Shown here: in pieces, positions 43,888 through 52,952 of the stretch
How positions within the stretch are numbered: the stretch's first letter is position 1
Layout of the letters: every line of letters starts with the position of its first letter
DNA from: Paenibacillus sp. J5C2022
GTDB lineage: Bacteria; Bacillota; Bacilli; Paenibacillales; Paenibacillaceae
Reading direction: 5' to 3'
DNA: 60,326 bases
Assembly (NCBI RefSeq): GCF_025567625.1
Contig: NZ_JAOQJC010000047.1
Span: 1 to 60,326, forward strand
Program-made: the position numbers and the translations under genes
The notes under the pieces: model-generated
Databases searched by the model: none
What the model was told of the DNA's origin: nothing
The model's input: the letters and a program-made list of their open reading frames with translations, nothing else

Positions 43888-45273
43888 TTAACGTTTCCCG
43901 ATCATGTTCTCAGGGCGCACATACTCATCGAATTGCTCCGATGTCAGAAGGCCGCTCTCTAATGCGGATTCCTTCAGCGTAATGCCTTTCTTGTGAGCGT
44001 TCTTGGCGATCTTCGCCGCATTCTCGTAGCCGATATGCGGATTGAGCGCCGTCACGAGCATGAGCGACTGCTCCAGATTGCGCTTGATGACCGCTTCATT
44101 CGGCTCGATGCCGACTGCGCAATTGTCGTTGAACGAGATCATCGCGTCCGCCATCAGCGTCAGCGACTGCAGGAAGTTGTACATAATGACCGGCTTGAAC
44201 ACGTTCAGCTCGAAGTTGCCTTGGCTGGCCGCCATGCCGATCGCCGTATCGTTGCCGATCACCTGGCATACCGCCATCGTGAGCGCTTCGCTCTGCGTCG
44301 GGTTAACCTTGCCTGGCATAATGGAGCTGCCAGGTTCGTTCTCCGGAATCGAGATCTCGCCGATGCCGCAGCGCGGACCGCTTGCCAGCCATCTGACGTC
44401 GTTAGCGATTTTCATCAGGTCGGCAGCCAGCGCTTTAATCGCGCCGTGCGTGTAGACCATCGCGTCGTGGCTAGTCAAGGAATGGAACTTGTTGATCGCG
44501 GTGACGAACTGCTTGCCTGTCAGCTTCGTCACTTCTTCCGCCACGGCTTCAGCGTAGTCAGGATGCGCGTTCAGTCCTGTCCCTACAGCAGTACCGCCAA
44601 GCGCCAGCTCGCGCATAGTGTCCACACTCTGAACGAGCATTGCGCGCGACTTGTCCAGCATGACCGACCAGCCGCTGATTTCCTGCCCCAGCGTAATCGG
44701 CGTCGCATCCTGCAGATGAGTACGGCCGATCTTTACGAGGTCGGCGTATTTCTCCATCTTCTCGCGAAGCGTACCATTCAGCACGTCAATCGCCGGAAGC
44801 AGCTTGTCCTCCAACGCGATGACGCCTGCGATATGCATCGCTGCCGGGAATGTGTCATTCGAGCTCTGGGAACGGTTCACATCGTCGTTGGGGTGGATGC
44901 GCGTCTCGCTGCCGCGCTCCTGCAGCAATTGATTGGCGCGGTTGGCGACAACTTCGTTCACGTTCATGTTCGTCTGTGTGCCGCTGCCAGTCTGCCATAC
45001 GACAAGCGGGAAGTGCTCGTCCCATTTGCCGCTCAGAATTTCATCCACGACCTCTCCGATGACAGCCGCTTTCTCTCCATCCAGCACACCGAGCGTGCGG
45101 TTCGCGAAAGCGGAAGCCTTCTTCACGATCGCCATGCCGTATACGACTTCGATCGGCATCCGTTCGCCGCCGATTTTGAAGTTTTGCAGACTGCGCTGTG
45201 TTTGCGCTCCCCACAGCTTGTCTGCCGGAACTTTAATTTCACCCATTGTATCTTTCTCAATCCGGTAATCCAT
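43888..45273 (-). CDS. fumC: Fumarate hydratase, class II
   Basis: 461 residues. It interconverts fumarate and L-malate in the TCA cycle without an iron cluster. The superfamily signature GSSIMPGKVNP is present, along with VWQTGSGTQTNMNVNEV, SQSSNDTFPAAMHI and GRTHLQDATPITLGQE (catalytic His). ATG 45273 aligns with the start of Bacillus FumC; a GTG two codons earlier lies closer to AAAGGAG and may also be used. It is a single gene with its own terminator. Confidence 0.97.
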   Translation of the reverse strand: MDYRIEKDTMGEIKVPADKLWGAQTQRSLQNFKIGGERMPIEVVYGMAIVKKASAFANRTLGVLDGEKAAVIGEVVDEILSGKWDEHFPLVVWQTGSGTQTNMNVNEVVANRANQLLQERGSETRIHPNDDVNRSQSSNDTFPAAMHIAGVIALEDKLLPAIDVLNGTLREKMEKYADLVKIGRTHLQDATPITLGQEISGWSVMLDKSRAMLVQSVDTMRELALGGTAVGTGLNAHPDYAEAVAEEVTKLTGKQFVTAINKFHSLTSHDAMVYTHGAIKALAADLMKIANDVRWLASGPRCGIGEISIPENEPGSSIMPGKVNPTQSEALTMAVCQVIGNDTAIGMAASQGNFELNVFKPVIMYNFLQSLTLMADAMISFNDNCAVGIEPNEAVIKRNLEQSLMLVTALNPHIGYENAAKIAKNAHKKGITLKESALESGLLTSEQFDEYVRPENMIGKR

Positions 45274-45500
45274 TGTCACAACGACTCCTTTACTGTTTCA
45301 ATCCACGTGGGTATTTTCGGGAACACGACAGTGCTCAGAATGCGCGTTGATTGACCTCTTGTCAGAAGGGGATACCCACTAACGTTCCGCCTCTCCTGCC
45401 GTTCATTGCTTTTCGGCAGTTCCTCTTACTCGCTATGCTCCTTGAAGATAGGGGAATCCTTGCTAATCTTTGTTGAATAATGAAATAACGAGCCTTCTCT

Positions 45501-46169
45501 TTACAGCCCTTTCGCCTCGCGGTATGCCGAGATATATGCGGCAGCCTTCTGCTCGATAATGGAGAAGTCTCCCTTGGCCACGGCTTCCTTCGTCAGATCG
45601 GAGCCAATGCCTACCGCTACCGCTCCTGCTTTAATCCAATCCTTCAGATTGTCCAACGAGACGCCGCCCGTCGGCATAATGTTCGCCTGCGGCAGCGGAC
45701 CTTTAATGGATGGGATGACGCTTGGCGAGTACAGATTGCCAGGGAATAGCTTCACCACATCGACGCCAAGCTCAAGCGCGTTCTGAATCTCTTGAATCGT
45801 CATTGTCCCTGGCATAACGGGAACGGCATAGCGATTGCACATGCGAATCGTATCCGGATTCAGCGCAGGAGCTACGACATATTCCGCACCTGCCATAATG
45901 GCTGCCCGCGCAGTCTCGGGGTCCAGCACCGTACCGACGCCGATAATCGCATAATTGTCCGCGTCCGCGCTTACAGAGCAGGAATACTCCTTCGATAGTT
46001 GTTCAATAGCCTGCAAGGCGAAAGGAACGGTCATCGTAATCTCGATCGCTTTGATCCCGCCTTTAATGGCGCGACGGGCCATCTCGGCAACCTCCTGGGC
46101 GGAATCCGCACGCAGAACGGCAACGACGCCGGCGTCCGTAAGCTGCTGCAGCACCTTCAGTTTCTTCAT
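45501..46169 (-). CDS. eda: KDPG/KHG aldolase
   Basis: 222 residues. It cleaves 2-keto-3-deoxy-6-phosphogluconate to pyruvate and glyceraldehyde 3-phosphate (and may act on 4-hydroxy-2-oxoglutarate). The Schiff-base lysine is Lys140 in DVVKLFPG, with Glu43 in AIEITMTVPFAL and the phosphate-binding GGVSLDN. ATG 46169 follows AAGGAGAGAAG; an upstream ATG (46193) lies before that site. KDG kinase and uronate genes are not adjacent, so the feeding pathway is not shown here. It stands alone 227 bp upstream of fumC. Confidence 0.94.
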   Translation of the reverse strand: MKKLKVLQQLTDAGVVAVLRADSAQEVAEMARRAIKGGIKAIEITMTVPFALQAIEQLSKEYSCSVSADADNYAIIGVGTVLDPETARAAIMAGAEYVVAPALNPDTIRMCNRYAVPVMPGTMTIQEIQNALELGVDVVKLFPGNLYSPSVIPSIKGPLPQANIMPTGGVSLDNLKDWIKAGAVAVGIGSDLTKEAVAKGDFSIIEQKAAAYISAYREAKGL

Positions 46170-46436
46170 GATCGGACTTCTCTCCTTCTCCACTATTCAT
46201 TTTTCGAACGTACCATGCTTCCTGTCTCATTATAATCCTTTTCCAGGATGCCTTCAACGAGAGAGAGCTACGGAGCAGGGGGGGCAAATAACAGAACAAG
46301 CGTTAAGGAAATCCCCCAAATTGCATAATACAAGACAAAAAGCGAGCCGTCGGGCTTGCTACAATAAATGTAATTCGACAAGAGGGGAGGAGCCGGGACG
46401 CAATCCAATCGAAGGAATTATACGAGGAGGGTGAAA

Positions 46437-48671
46437 ATGAAAGCGGTTATTCGAAAAGGTTCAATTCTATTGTTGGCTTTCTGGACATTCATTTGTATCT
46501 CCAACATGGTAGTCTTCGGAGAAGATGGAGGCAATCACAACCTGTTGGCCAATGGAAGCTTCGAGAGCGTGAACGGAACGATTCCCGAGCATTGGTCGGT
46601 CATTAACCGAGATTGGAATATCGGCATTCACGCGGCGGAAGAAGCCGCGTACACAGGCACGTATGGCATCGTCATTGCGACGGAGACTTCCAACAAGCCA
46701 TGGGTTATGCAGCAAGTGCCTGTCGAAGCAGGGGCGACTTATGAAGTGACGTCCCGTTACAAATCCGTGCAGATTCAAGGCAACGCCGGTTATAAAATTG
46801 AATTCTACGATAAGGAGACAGACGGCGAGCTCGTAGGGCAATCCTTCCCCTACATCGATTCTTCCATGCATGACGGTCAGTGGCATGCCTTCAGCTATGA
46901 GGTGGAGGCTCCGCCGGACGCAGCATACATGGCGGTCTATACGCGATTGTACGGCAAGGGCAGGGTGTACTTCGATGACGTGTCTGTTGTGAAAACGAAA
47001 GATCCTGTGGAGCTGGCGATGAAATCCATCTACACGGATCACACCTTTTATTACCCCGATCTGAACGAAGCCCGGGTCGATGTGCTGCTGGAACCGCTGG
47101 ATGGAAGCTACAGCGACAAATCCATTCACATGCAAATGACAAACGATTCCGGCGATATTCTGTTCGATACGACGACAGAGGCTGTGCCGCATTGGACGCA
47201 GGCTTTCGATCCAACCTTGATGGAGACAGGATCAGCGTATACTTTGTCACTGAATTTGCTCCAAGCAGGACAAAGCATCGAGCAGCAGACGAAGACCATC
47301 TATCGCTGGGAGCGTCCCGCACAGCTGCCCGACAATGGTCTGGTGCTCGTGGACGGCGAGCCTTTCTATCCCGTCATCGGCTATCATGTTACCGTTCAAG
47401 ACTATCCTTATATGGACGAGATTGGCGTCAATACCGTTCAGGGCATTCATACAAGCGATGAAGGAACGATGCGGACCAACCTCGATGCGGCACATACAAA
47501 CGGCCTGAAGGTTTTCGTCCCTCTGTACCTGAATATGAAGGTGAAGGAGAACTTCGAGGTTACCCGCCATATGGTCACAACGTTCAAGGATCATCCGGCC
47601 GTGCTTGGGTGGATGATTATGGACGAGCCGACCTACAATGGCGTTGAGCAGCAGGAGCTGCTGGATGCCTACAAGCTGATTCGTACAATCGATCCCTTGC
47701 ACCCCACCTATATGGTCGAAAATATATTCGAAGCTTATCCTTCAACCGGACAAGCGACGGACATACTCGTGACCGATCAGTATCCATTCAACACCAAGCA
47801 TGGCGAGATGGAGCCGATATCCACTGTCACCGACAGCGTAAATCAGGCCATAGCCGCTGTGAATGGCGATAAACCGGTGTGGACAGTGCTGCAGACATTC
47901 CGATTCCCGAATTCTGATGTCTGGGATTACTTGCCGACCATCGAGCAAGTTCGCAATATGGCTTATCAAGCTATACTGGCCGGCAGTAAGGGGATTGCCT
48001 ACTACTCGGTTAACGATCCCGGCTGGAAGCTGAGAGAATCCGTCCTGTGGCAAGGGCTAATGCAGTTCGCGGAAGAACAGCAATTGATCGGCAGGCTTGT
48101 AACCGAAGGCCATCGGATAGCGGAGTCTGACAGCCCTGTCGCGCCATGGGGCATATGGGAGCTTGACGGCGAGCAATATGCCGTTGCCGTCAACATTTCC
48201 GCTCAAGAACAATCTGTTCTCCTTCCGCTGCCGCAAGCGGGCAACAAAATCGAGACATTGTACGGTGGCGGCACCGCCGCATGTCCAGTATGGACCTGGG
48301 AGAATGAAGCGCACTTCCAGCTCGGTATGGAACAGGCGATTGTCTATCGAATTACGCCATTCTCATCCATCGTGAACGCCGCTGAGGAACAATTGCAAGC
48401 GATGCATGACGAGCTTGACAATCGTTATTGGATGGCGCGAACTGCGCTCCTGATCAGGCAATTGGAGAAACTGGGCGGCTATTTGGAAGGCCTCGAACCG
48501 GAATACGACAAGGCTGGTCGCGAAGCTGCGAAGGCGCTGCATCTGTTATCAGGTTTGCAGGATTGGGTGAACAAGCAAGGGGATGACGCTTTGAACGGAA
48601 AACGGCATGAGCTGCTCCAGGCTATTGCGGCTATTAAGGAAGAAGTTGTTCCGCTTGCTAGAGTTTATTAA
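46437..48671 (+). CDS. Secreted glycoside hydrolase-like protein with N-terminal CBM
   Basis: 744 residues from ATG 46437 (GAGGAGG before it). A signal peptide (about 1-28) is followed by a CBM4/9-type beta-sandwich (about 32-185: NLLANGSFESVNGTIPEHWS and GRVYFDDVSVV, the classic start and end). A beta linker leads into a TIM-barrel region (about 300-560) with LVDGEPFYPVIGYHV, then GWMIMDEPTYN, whose MDEP resembles the acid/base region of GH2/GH5-clan enzymes, and ILAGSKGIAYYSVND. The end is helical (from about 640). The substrate is unknown. An AraC regulator lies convergently next to it and is the likely controller. Confidence 0.82.
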   Translation: MKAVIRKGSILLLAFWTFICISNMVVFGEDGGNHNLLANGSFESVNGTIPEHWSVINRDWNIGIHAAEEAAYTGTYGIVIATETSNKPWVMQQVPVEAGATYEVTSRYKSVQIQGNAGYKIEFYDKETDGELVGQSFPYIDSSMHDGQWHAFSYEVEAPPDAAYMAVYTRLYGKGRVYFDDVSVVKTKDPVELAMKSIYTDHTFYYPDLNEARVDVLLEPLDGSYSDKSIHMQMTNDSGDILFDTTTEAVPHWTQAFDPTLMETGSAYTLSLNLLQAGQSIEQQTKTIYRWERPAQLPDNGLVLVDGEPFYPVIGYHVTVQDYPYMDEIGVNTVQGIHTSDEGTMRTNLDAAHTNGLKVFVPLYLNMKVKENFEVTRHMVTTFKDHPAVLGWMIMDEPTYNGVEQQELLDAYKLIRTIDPLHPTYMVENIFEAYPSTGQATDILVTDQYPFNTKHGEMEPISTVTDSVNQAIAAVNGDKPVWTVLQTFRFPNSDVWDYLPTIEQVRNMAYQAILAGSKGIAYYSVNDPGWKLRESVLWQGLMQFAEEQQLIGRLVTEGHRIAESDSPVAPWGIWELDGEQYAVAVNISAQEQSVLLPLPQAGNKIETLYGGGTAACPVWTWENEAHFQLGMEQAIVYRITPFSSIVNAAEEQLQAMHDELDNRYWMARTALLIRQLEKLGGYLEGLEPEYDKAGREAAKALHLLSGLQDWVNKQGDDALNGKRHELLQAIAAIKEEVVPLARVY

Positions 48672-48713
48672 ATGCCTATGCAAGAGGGTGCCTTGCGGCT
48701 CCCTTCCTTTGGA

Positions 48714-48738
48714 GCCTCGGTTGAAGCAACCGGGGCTT
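48714..48738. terminator. Terminator between convergent glycosidase and AraC genes
   Basis: Stem AGCC.CGGTT/AACCG.GGCT around a GAAGC loop, followed by TCTTC. A second weak hairpin lies just before it. Confidence 0.5.
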
Positions 48739-48744
48739 CTTCAT

Positions 48745-49608
48745 CTACCATGGCTGAAGGCTGACCCTCGCAGGCAACTGGCTTCTTTTCATCGTTCTTC
48801 GATATTCCTCCGGCGTGACCCCCGCATACGTCTTGAACGTTCGGCTGAAGTGAGAACTGTGCTTGAATCCCAGCTCAAAGCAAACCTCTGTAATGGACAG
48901 GGTCGGATTGATCAGAAGCATGATTTTAGCCTGGTTGATCCGCTTGTTTTTCAAATATTCGAACACCGTCACTCCCGTCACTTCCTTGAATATTTTTGCG
49001 ATATAGGTTTTATTCATGAAGAAATGCCTCGCCAGCTGATCCAATTCAATATCTTCACGGAATCGATCGTCCAAATAAGCGATAATCTCGCCAACCTTGC
49101 TTGCCTTATCGGATCTGCCGCTCTGATGGGGACGGTCAGACGTATGGCATAGCGATGATACGAAACAGATCAAATCCAGCAAATGCAGCAAGAAACGGTT
49201 GCTGCTCTCCTTGTTCAAGGAATGCTGATGCAATTCGCAAAAAATCGCTTCCAGCTCCTGCCGCTGTCTGCGATTGGGACGCAAGGTCAGGTTCTCCTCG
49301 CGCTCGAACGGCATAAATCCCTTTCTCAGCGCAGGCTCGTGAACGAGCCCTTTCATGTAACCGGTTTCAAAGTGAAGGGTTGAACGTATGTAAGGATACC
49401 GGTAATCCGCATTGGACGAATGCGGTGTCAAAGCGCTAACCAAAATGAGGTCGCCGGGCTGCAGCTCATGAATGGTGTCTCCGAGAATAAAGGTTCCCTT
49501 CCCCTCATGCAAATAATAAATCTCGCATTCGCGGTGGGAATGCAGATTGAAGGGATACGTGCTGCGATCTTTATAATAAAACTGAAGAGGATAACGATTG
49601 GATTGCAT
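48745..49608 (-). CDS. AraC family transcriptional regulator
   Basis: 287 residues from ATG 49608, with GGGGAGTGA upstream. An N-terminal cupin domain (about 10-120; LHSHRECEIYYLHEGKGTFI and HELQPGDLILVSALTPHSS) binds the effector, probably a sugar. The C-terminal double helix-turn-helix (about 175-280) includes LDQLARHFFMNKTYIAKIFK and SITEVCFELGFKHSSHFSRT, then FKTYAGVTPEEYRR. It is convergent with the secreted glycosidase and probably controls a nearby glycan gene. Confidence 0.93.
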   Translation of the reverse strand: MQSNRYPLQFYYKDRSTYPFNLHSHRECEIYYLHEGKGTFILGDTIHELQPGDLILVSALTPHSSNADYRYPYIRSTLHFETGYMKGLVHEPALRKGFMPFEREENLTLRPNRRQRQELEAIFCELHQHSLNKESSNRFLLHLLDLICFVSSLCHTSDRPHQSGRSDKASKVGEIIAYLDDRFREDIELDQLARHFFMNKTYIAKIFKEVTGVTVFEYLKNKRINQAKIMLLINPTLSITEVCFELGFKHSSHFSRTFKTYAGVTPEEYRRTMKRSQLPARVSLQPW

Positions 49609-49836
49609 GTGCTCACTCCCCGGTTTATTGGAATAGGACACCTTTTCACCTTTCGCATAAATTATACCAACCTATGATCGCGGAATAAATAGGATGGATC
49701 AGTTTCACCATGCTGGCGGGATGCTGGTGAGAACAATTATAGATATAACCTATAAGAAATATACGTTTTATATATTTCAAATTATAAACAATTTGCCGTA
49801 TAGTTAATCGCAAATGACGGATTGGGAGGAATGGAT

Positions 49837-50517
49837 ATGAGTAATATTGTCAAACAACAGTTTAACGAAGTAGCAAAACATTACGATGAGCAGCGAAGAG
49901 GCCTGATTCCTTGCTTTGATGATTTCTACGAATCGGCCGTCAGATGGACTTTAGTGGAAAGTGAATCGCCCGCCATATTGGATCTGGGAGCAGGCACCGG
50001 CCTGTTATCGGCTTTCCTCTTGCACAAGTTCCCCCAGGCTTGCATGACCTTAATCGACTTCAGCGACGACATGCTGGCAATGGCGAAGAGCAGGCTGGGA
50101 AGCTTCACCCATGTTCGCTATATTTCGGCCGACTATACGGCTTTTCCGTTCGACGCCAAGTATGACGCTGTCGTCTCCTCCTTGTCCATCCATCATCTGG
50201 GCCATGCGGAGAAGCAGGAGCTGTTCCGCACGATTCACGGTATATTAAAGCCGGGCGGCTGCTTCGTTAATGCCGATCAAGCAGCAGGTTCAACCCCTTC
50301 TATCGATGAGCAATACCACAAGCTGTGGGACGACGATGTGGAAGCAAGCGGATTGGACTCGGCTGCTATTCAGGCATCCAGGCGTCGCAAGGAGCAGGAT
50401 CGGAACGCCCACCTGTTGGATCAGTTGCAGTGGCTGGAGGACGCCGGCTTCAGACATGTCGATTGCGTCTACAAGCATCATGAATTTGCGGTGTTTTTCG
50501 GACGCGCGGCCCATTAG
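49837..50517 (+). CDS. Class I SAM-dependent methyltransferase
   Basis: 226 residues. The SAM-binding motif I is ILDLGAGTGLLSAFLL (about 48-63), with the acidic end of strand 2 in LIDFSDDMLAMAKSRL. Motif IV is VVSSLSIHHL, and the later LKPGGCFVNAD is typical of UbiE/COQ5-like small-molecule methyltransferases. The acceptor cannot be told. ATG 49837 is 7 bases after GGAGG; the ATG at 49831 is too close to that site. A TTATAG/CTATAA inverted repeat (49739-49757) lies in the AT-rich upstream region. Confidence 0.88.
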   Translation: MSNIVKQQFNEVAKHYDEQRRGLIPCFDDFYESAVRWTLVESESPAILDLGAGTGLLSAFLLHKFPQACMTLIDFSDDMLAMAKSRLGSFTHVRYISADYTAFPFDAKYDAVVSSLSIHHLGHAEKQELFRTIHGILKPGGCFVNADQAAGSTPSIDEQYHKLWDDDVEASGLDSAAIQASRRRKEQDRNAHLLDQLQWLEDAGFRHVDCVYKHHEFAVFFGRAAH

Positions 50518-50731
50518 AACATTGCCATTTGAGCATTACTATAAGAGCATTACCATTATGATATTTCTGTTATGGTTTGCGCGTTATGGCATGTGATTAA
50601 CTTTTCTGTACAGTAGAGGAATTTATAATGGTAGACGGCTTCGCTTCGATTGTGAAGTCAAAAGCCGTCTTCCTGTATTCATCATTCTATCGATCGCTTA
50701 ATTTGCAATGCTCTTCATACTCATTATGTCA

Positions 50732-51277
50732 TTATGGCTTGACCACCGAGATCAGGGCCTCGTCTGGCAATGATACGACGGTGATTTCCAGTGCGAAAGC
50801 AACATCTTTAACAGACAAGGTCTCGCCTATTCCCAAGTTGCTGATTTCAAGTTCAACCATGTCAGGGAGAAATTTCGGCAACGATTCAACTTCAATAAAT
50901 GTGCTCTGAACTTGAACGACACCTCCATTTTTTGTCGCAGCCGGCGTGCCCATATACTTGACCGGAATTTTCGTGCGAATAATCTCTTTGTCCTGTACCC
51001 TTTGGAAATCAACGTGTATGATATCGTTTGTGACAGGATCATGCTGGTAATCTTCCAATAAGACAGGCAGACTCCGCTCCTCGCCGAACTGAAGCTGAAT
51101 AAATCCGCTCCCTTTGTCTCGCATCCACTTTTTAAATGCAATGGACGAAATATGAATCATCTCGGCTTCCGTATTTTTACCGAACACAATGGCGGGCACT
51201 TGTCCCGATTGGCGAAGTTTCCGAAGTCCTGAACGATTTATCTTTGTGCGCGATTCCGCTTGCAGACATGTCTTCAT
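50732..51277 (-). CDS. ctc: Ribosomal protein L25/Ctc family
   Basis: 181 residues. The N-terminal L25 domain (about 3-90) binds 5S rRNA: RTKINRSGLRKLRQSGQVPAIVFGKN and the closing IIHVDFQRV. The C-terminal TL5/CTC beta domain (about 95-180) includes IPVKYMGTPAATKNGGVVQV and LSVKDV. In Bacillus the equivalent is the general stress protein Ctc. AGAGGAG precedes ATG 51277. A small upstream open frame lies on the same strand (51295-51363). Confidence 0.94.
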   Translation of the reverse strand: MKTCLQAESRTKINRSGLRKLRQSGQVPAIVFGKNTEAEMIHISSIAFKKWMRDKGSGFIQLQFGEERSLPVLLEDYQHDPVTNDIIHVDFQRVQDKEIIRTKIPVKYMGTPAATKNGGVVQVQSTFIEVESLPKFLPDMVELEISNLGIGETLSVKDVAFALEITVVSLPDEALISVVKP

Positions 51278-51294
51278 TTATAATCCGCTCCTCT

Positions 51295-51363
51295 TTATTT
51301 TGAATTGCTGCGCGTATAGTTCCAACACCAACTCACCCCGATCGGGGCTACAAAGAGAAACAT
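51295..51363 (-). CDS. Possible 22-residue leader or toxin-like peptide
   Basis: Reads MFLFVAPIGVSWCWNYTRSN plus two residues. It is preceded by an excellent GGGAGGTGGTGATGCT site, which resembles sites of small holin-like peptides. It ends 17 bases before the ctc start. No other support was found; a second ATG in another frame gives only six codons. Confidence 0.3.
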   Translation of the reverse strand: MFLFVAPIGVSWCWNYTRSNSK

Positions 51364-51417
51364 AGCATCACCACCTCCCAAGTTACTTTTAATGTAAAAA
51401 CGCCCTAATATAGAGGA

Positions 51418-51448
51418 AGGCACCCCGCTTATAAAAGGCGGGATGCCT
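51418..51448. terminator. Hairpin upstream of the small peptide and ctc
   Basis: 11-bp stem AGGCACCCCGC/GCGGGATGCCT (one mismatch) with a TTATAAAAG loop. It may end a transcript from either side or be part of the ctc leader. Confidence 0.45.
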
Positions 51449-51564
51449 GATGAGTTATCGAAATCATATATTCATGCTACCATAGCACAGAAAGATTGTT
51501 ATGTCCATCGCTCCAGGCGGCAACATGAGTGATGGGCGGCGACTTTGAGGTAGACGAGCCAGCT

Positions 51565-51650
51565 CTGACGGGGCTATGTGAGCATTTTGAGCGATAGAGC
51601 GGAAATTTGCTGCTCTTCCCCCGCCTACGTGACCATTATGAGCGATAAGA
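51565..51650. repeat. Repeat family C, second locus
   Basis: Words TGAGCATTTTGAGCGATA at 51579 and TGACCATTATGAGCGATA at 51630, 51 bp apart, preceded by GGGGCTATG as in the first locus at 25010-25210. The rest of the 423-bp gap 51278-51700 holds only the small peptide frame and hairpin. Confidence 0.8.
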
Positions 51651-51700
51651 GGCTGCTTTGGTTCGGACGAGCCATATAGGGCGGGACAGGTGCCTCTCCC

Positions 51701-52909
51701 TCACCCTTTCGGCTTCGTCATCAGCGTACAGCTCGCCACCGCGCCGGCAACCAGCAATGCGATGACAATCGCAAGCGGAACGGCTGTATTCTCGCCACCC
51801 AGACCGACGAGCGGAGCCGCCATCCCGCCGAAGATGAAGGACATCATTCCCAGCAATGCCGATGCGCTGCCCGCCGTACGCCCCTGATCCTGCAGCGCCA
51901 GAGAGGTGGTCGCCGTCGCGATGATGCCCACGCTGGAGACGACAAGGAAGAACGCCGTCGCGACCGCTCCAAGTCCAAGCTTCAGCAGCACCGCCGCCAG
52001 CAAAAGCACAGAACCTGCCGACGTCACGGCAAGCCCGGCCTTCAACAGCGAACGCGTCTCAAGCTTGCCCGCAAGCCTTCCCGCCACCTGCGTGGCAAGG
52101 ATCAATCCGGCGCCGTTCAATCCGAACAGCCAGCTGTATGTGCGAGGCGTGACATGATAGATTTCCTGCAAGACGAATGAAGAGCCGGAAATATAGGCGA
52201 ACATAGCTGCCATTACTAGTCCCTGCGTCAAGGCATAGCCCATAAACTGGGAGTTGCTCAGCAGATTGCGGAAGGTGGCCAACGCTGTTCGAAGCCCCCC
52301 GCTGGAACGGCGTTCCAGAGGCAGTGTCTCCTTCAGCACAAGGAGCACGCCTAGCAGCAGAAGCACGCCCAGCACGCTCAGCACAGCGAATACACCTCGC
52401 CATGATGTGTGGTTCAGCACCTCGGCGCCGATCATAGGCGCCAATATAGGCGCTGCTCCGTTAATCAGCATTAGCAGGGCAAAGAACTTCGTCAGTTCCA
52501 CGCCGGAGTACATATCGCGCACGCAAGCGCGAGCTATAACTATCCCGGCAGCGCCCGCAAAGCCCTGCAGGAAGCGCAGCGCGATGAAGGAAAGGATGCC
52601 CGGCGTAAATACGCATAACAATGAAATAATGGCATAAGCGGATACCCCTATCAGCAACGGGGCCCTCCTCCCTCTTACGTCGCTGATAGGACCTACGATC
52701 AGTTGGCCCAAAGCGATGCCGATCAAGCACGCCGTCAGACTAAGCTGCGCCATCGACGGCCCTGTATGCATTTCCTCCGCCAATGTGGGCAAAGCAGGCA
52801 AGTACATATCGATCGACAGGGGTCCGATACTGGCCAACGCTCCTAGCATGACTGCCATAGTGAGCCGGCGAGAAGCCGTAGCCGGCCGACTCAATGATTC
52901 TGTATTCAT
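51701..52909 (-). CDS. MFS drug efflux transporter, Bcr/CflA type
   Basis: 402 residues with twelve predicted membrane helices. The first helices carry the family wording SIDMYLPALPTLAEEM and LGQLIVGPISDVRGRR (the loop 2-3 motif A). LQGFAGAAGIVIARACVRDM is the helix 5 region typical of the Bcr/CflA drug:proton antiporters. Substrate in this host is unknown. AAGGTGAAGATGATAG precedes ATG 52909. It is 43 bp after another MFS gene on the same strand. Confidence 0.92.
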   Translation of the reverse strand: MNTESLSRPATASRRLTMAVMLGALASIGPLSIDMYLPALPTLAEEMHTGPSMAQLSLTACLIGIALGQLIVGPISDVRGRRAPLLIGVSAYAIISLLCVFTPGILSFIALRFLQGFAGAAGIVIARACVRDMYSGVELTKFFALLMLINGAAPILAPMIGAEVLNHTSWRGVFAVLSVLGVLLLLGVLLVLKETLPLERRSSGGLRTALATFRNLLSNSQFMGYALTQGLVMAAMFAYISGSSFVLQEIYHVTPRTYSWLFGLNGAGLILATQVAGRLAGKLETRSLLKAGLAVTSAGSVLLLAAVLLKLGLGAVATAFFLVVSSVGIIATATTSLALQDQGRTAGSASALLGMMSFIFGGMAAPLVGLGGENTAVPLAIVIALLVAGAVASCTLMTKPKG

Positions 52910-52952
52910 CTATCATCTTCACCTTTCTGTCTAATCGTGTTGCAAGGCACTC

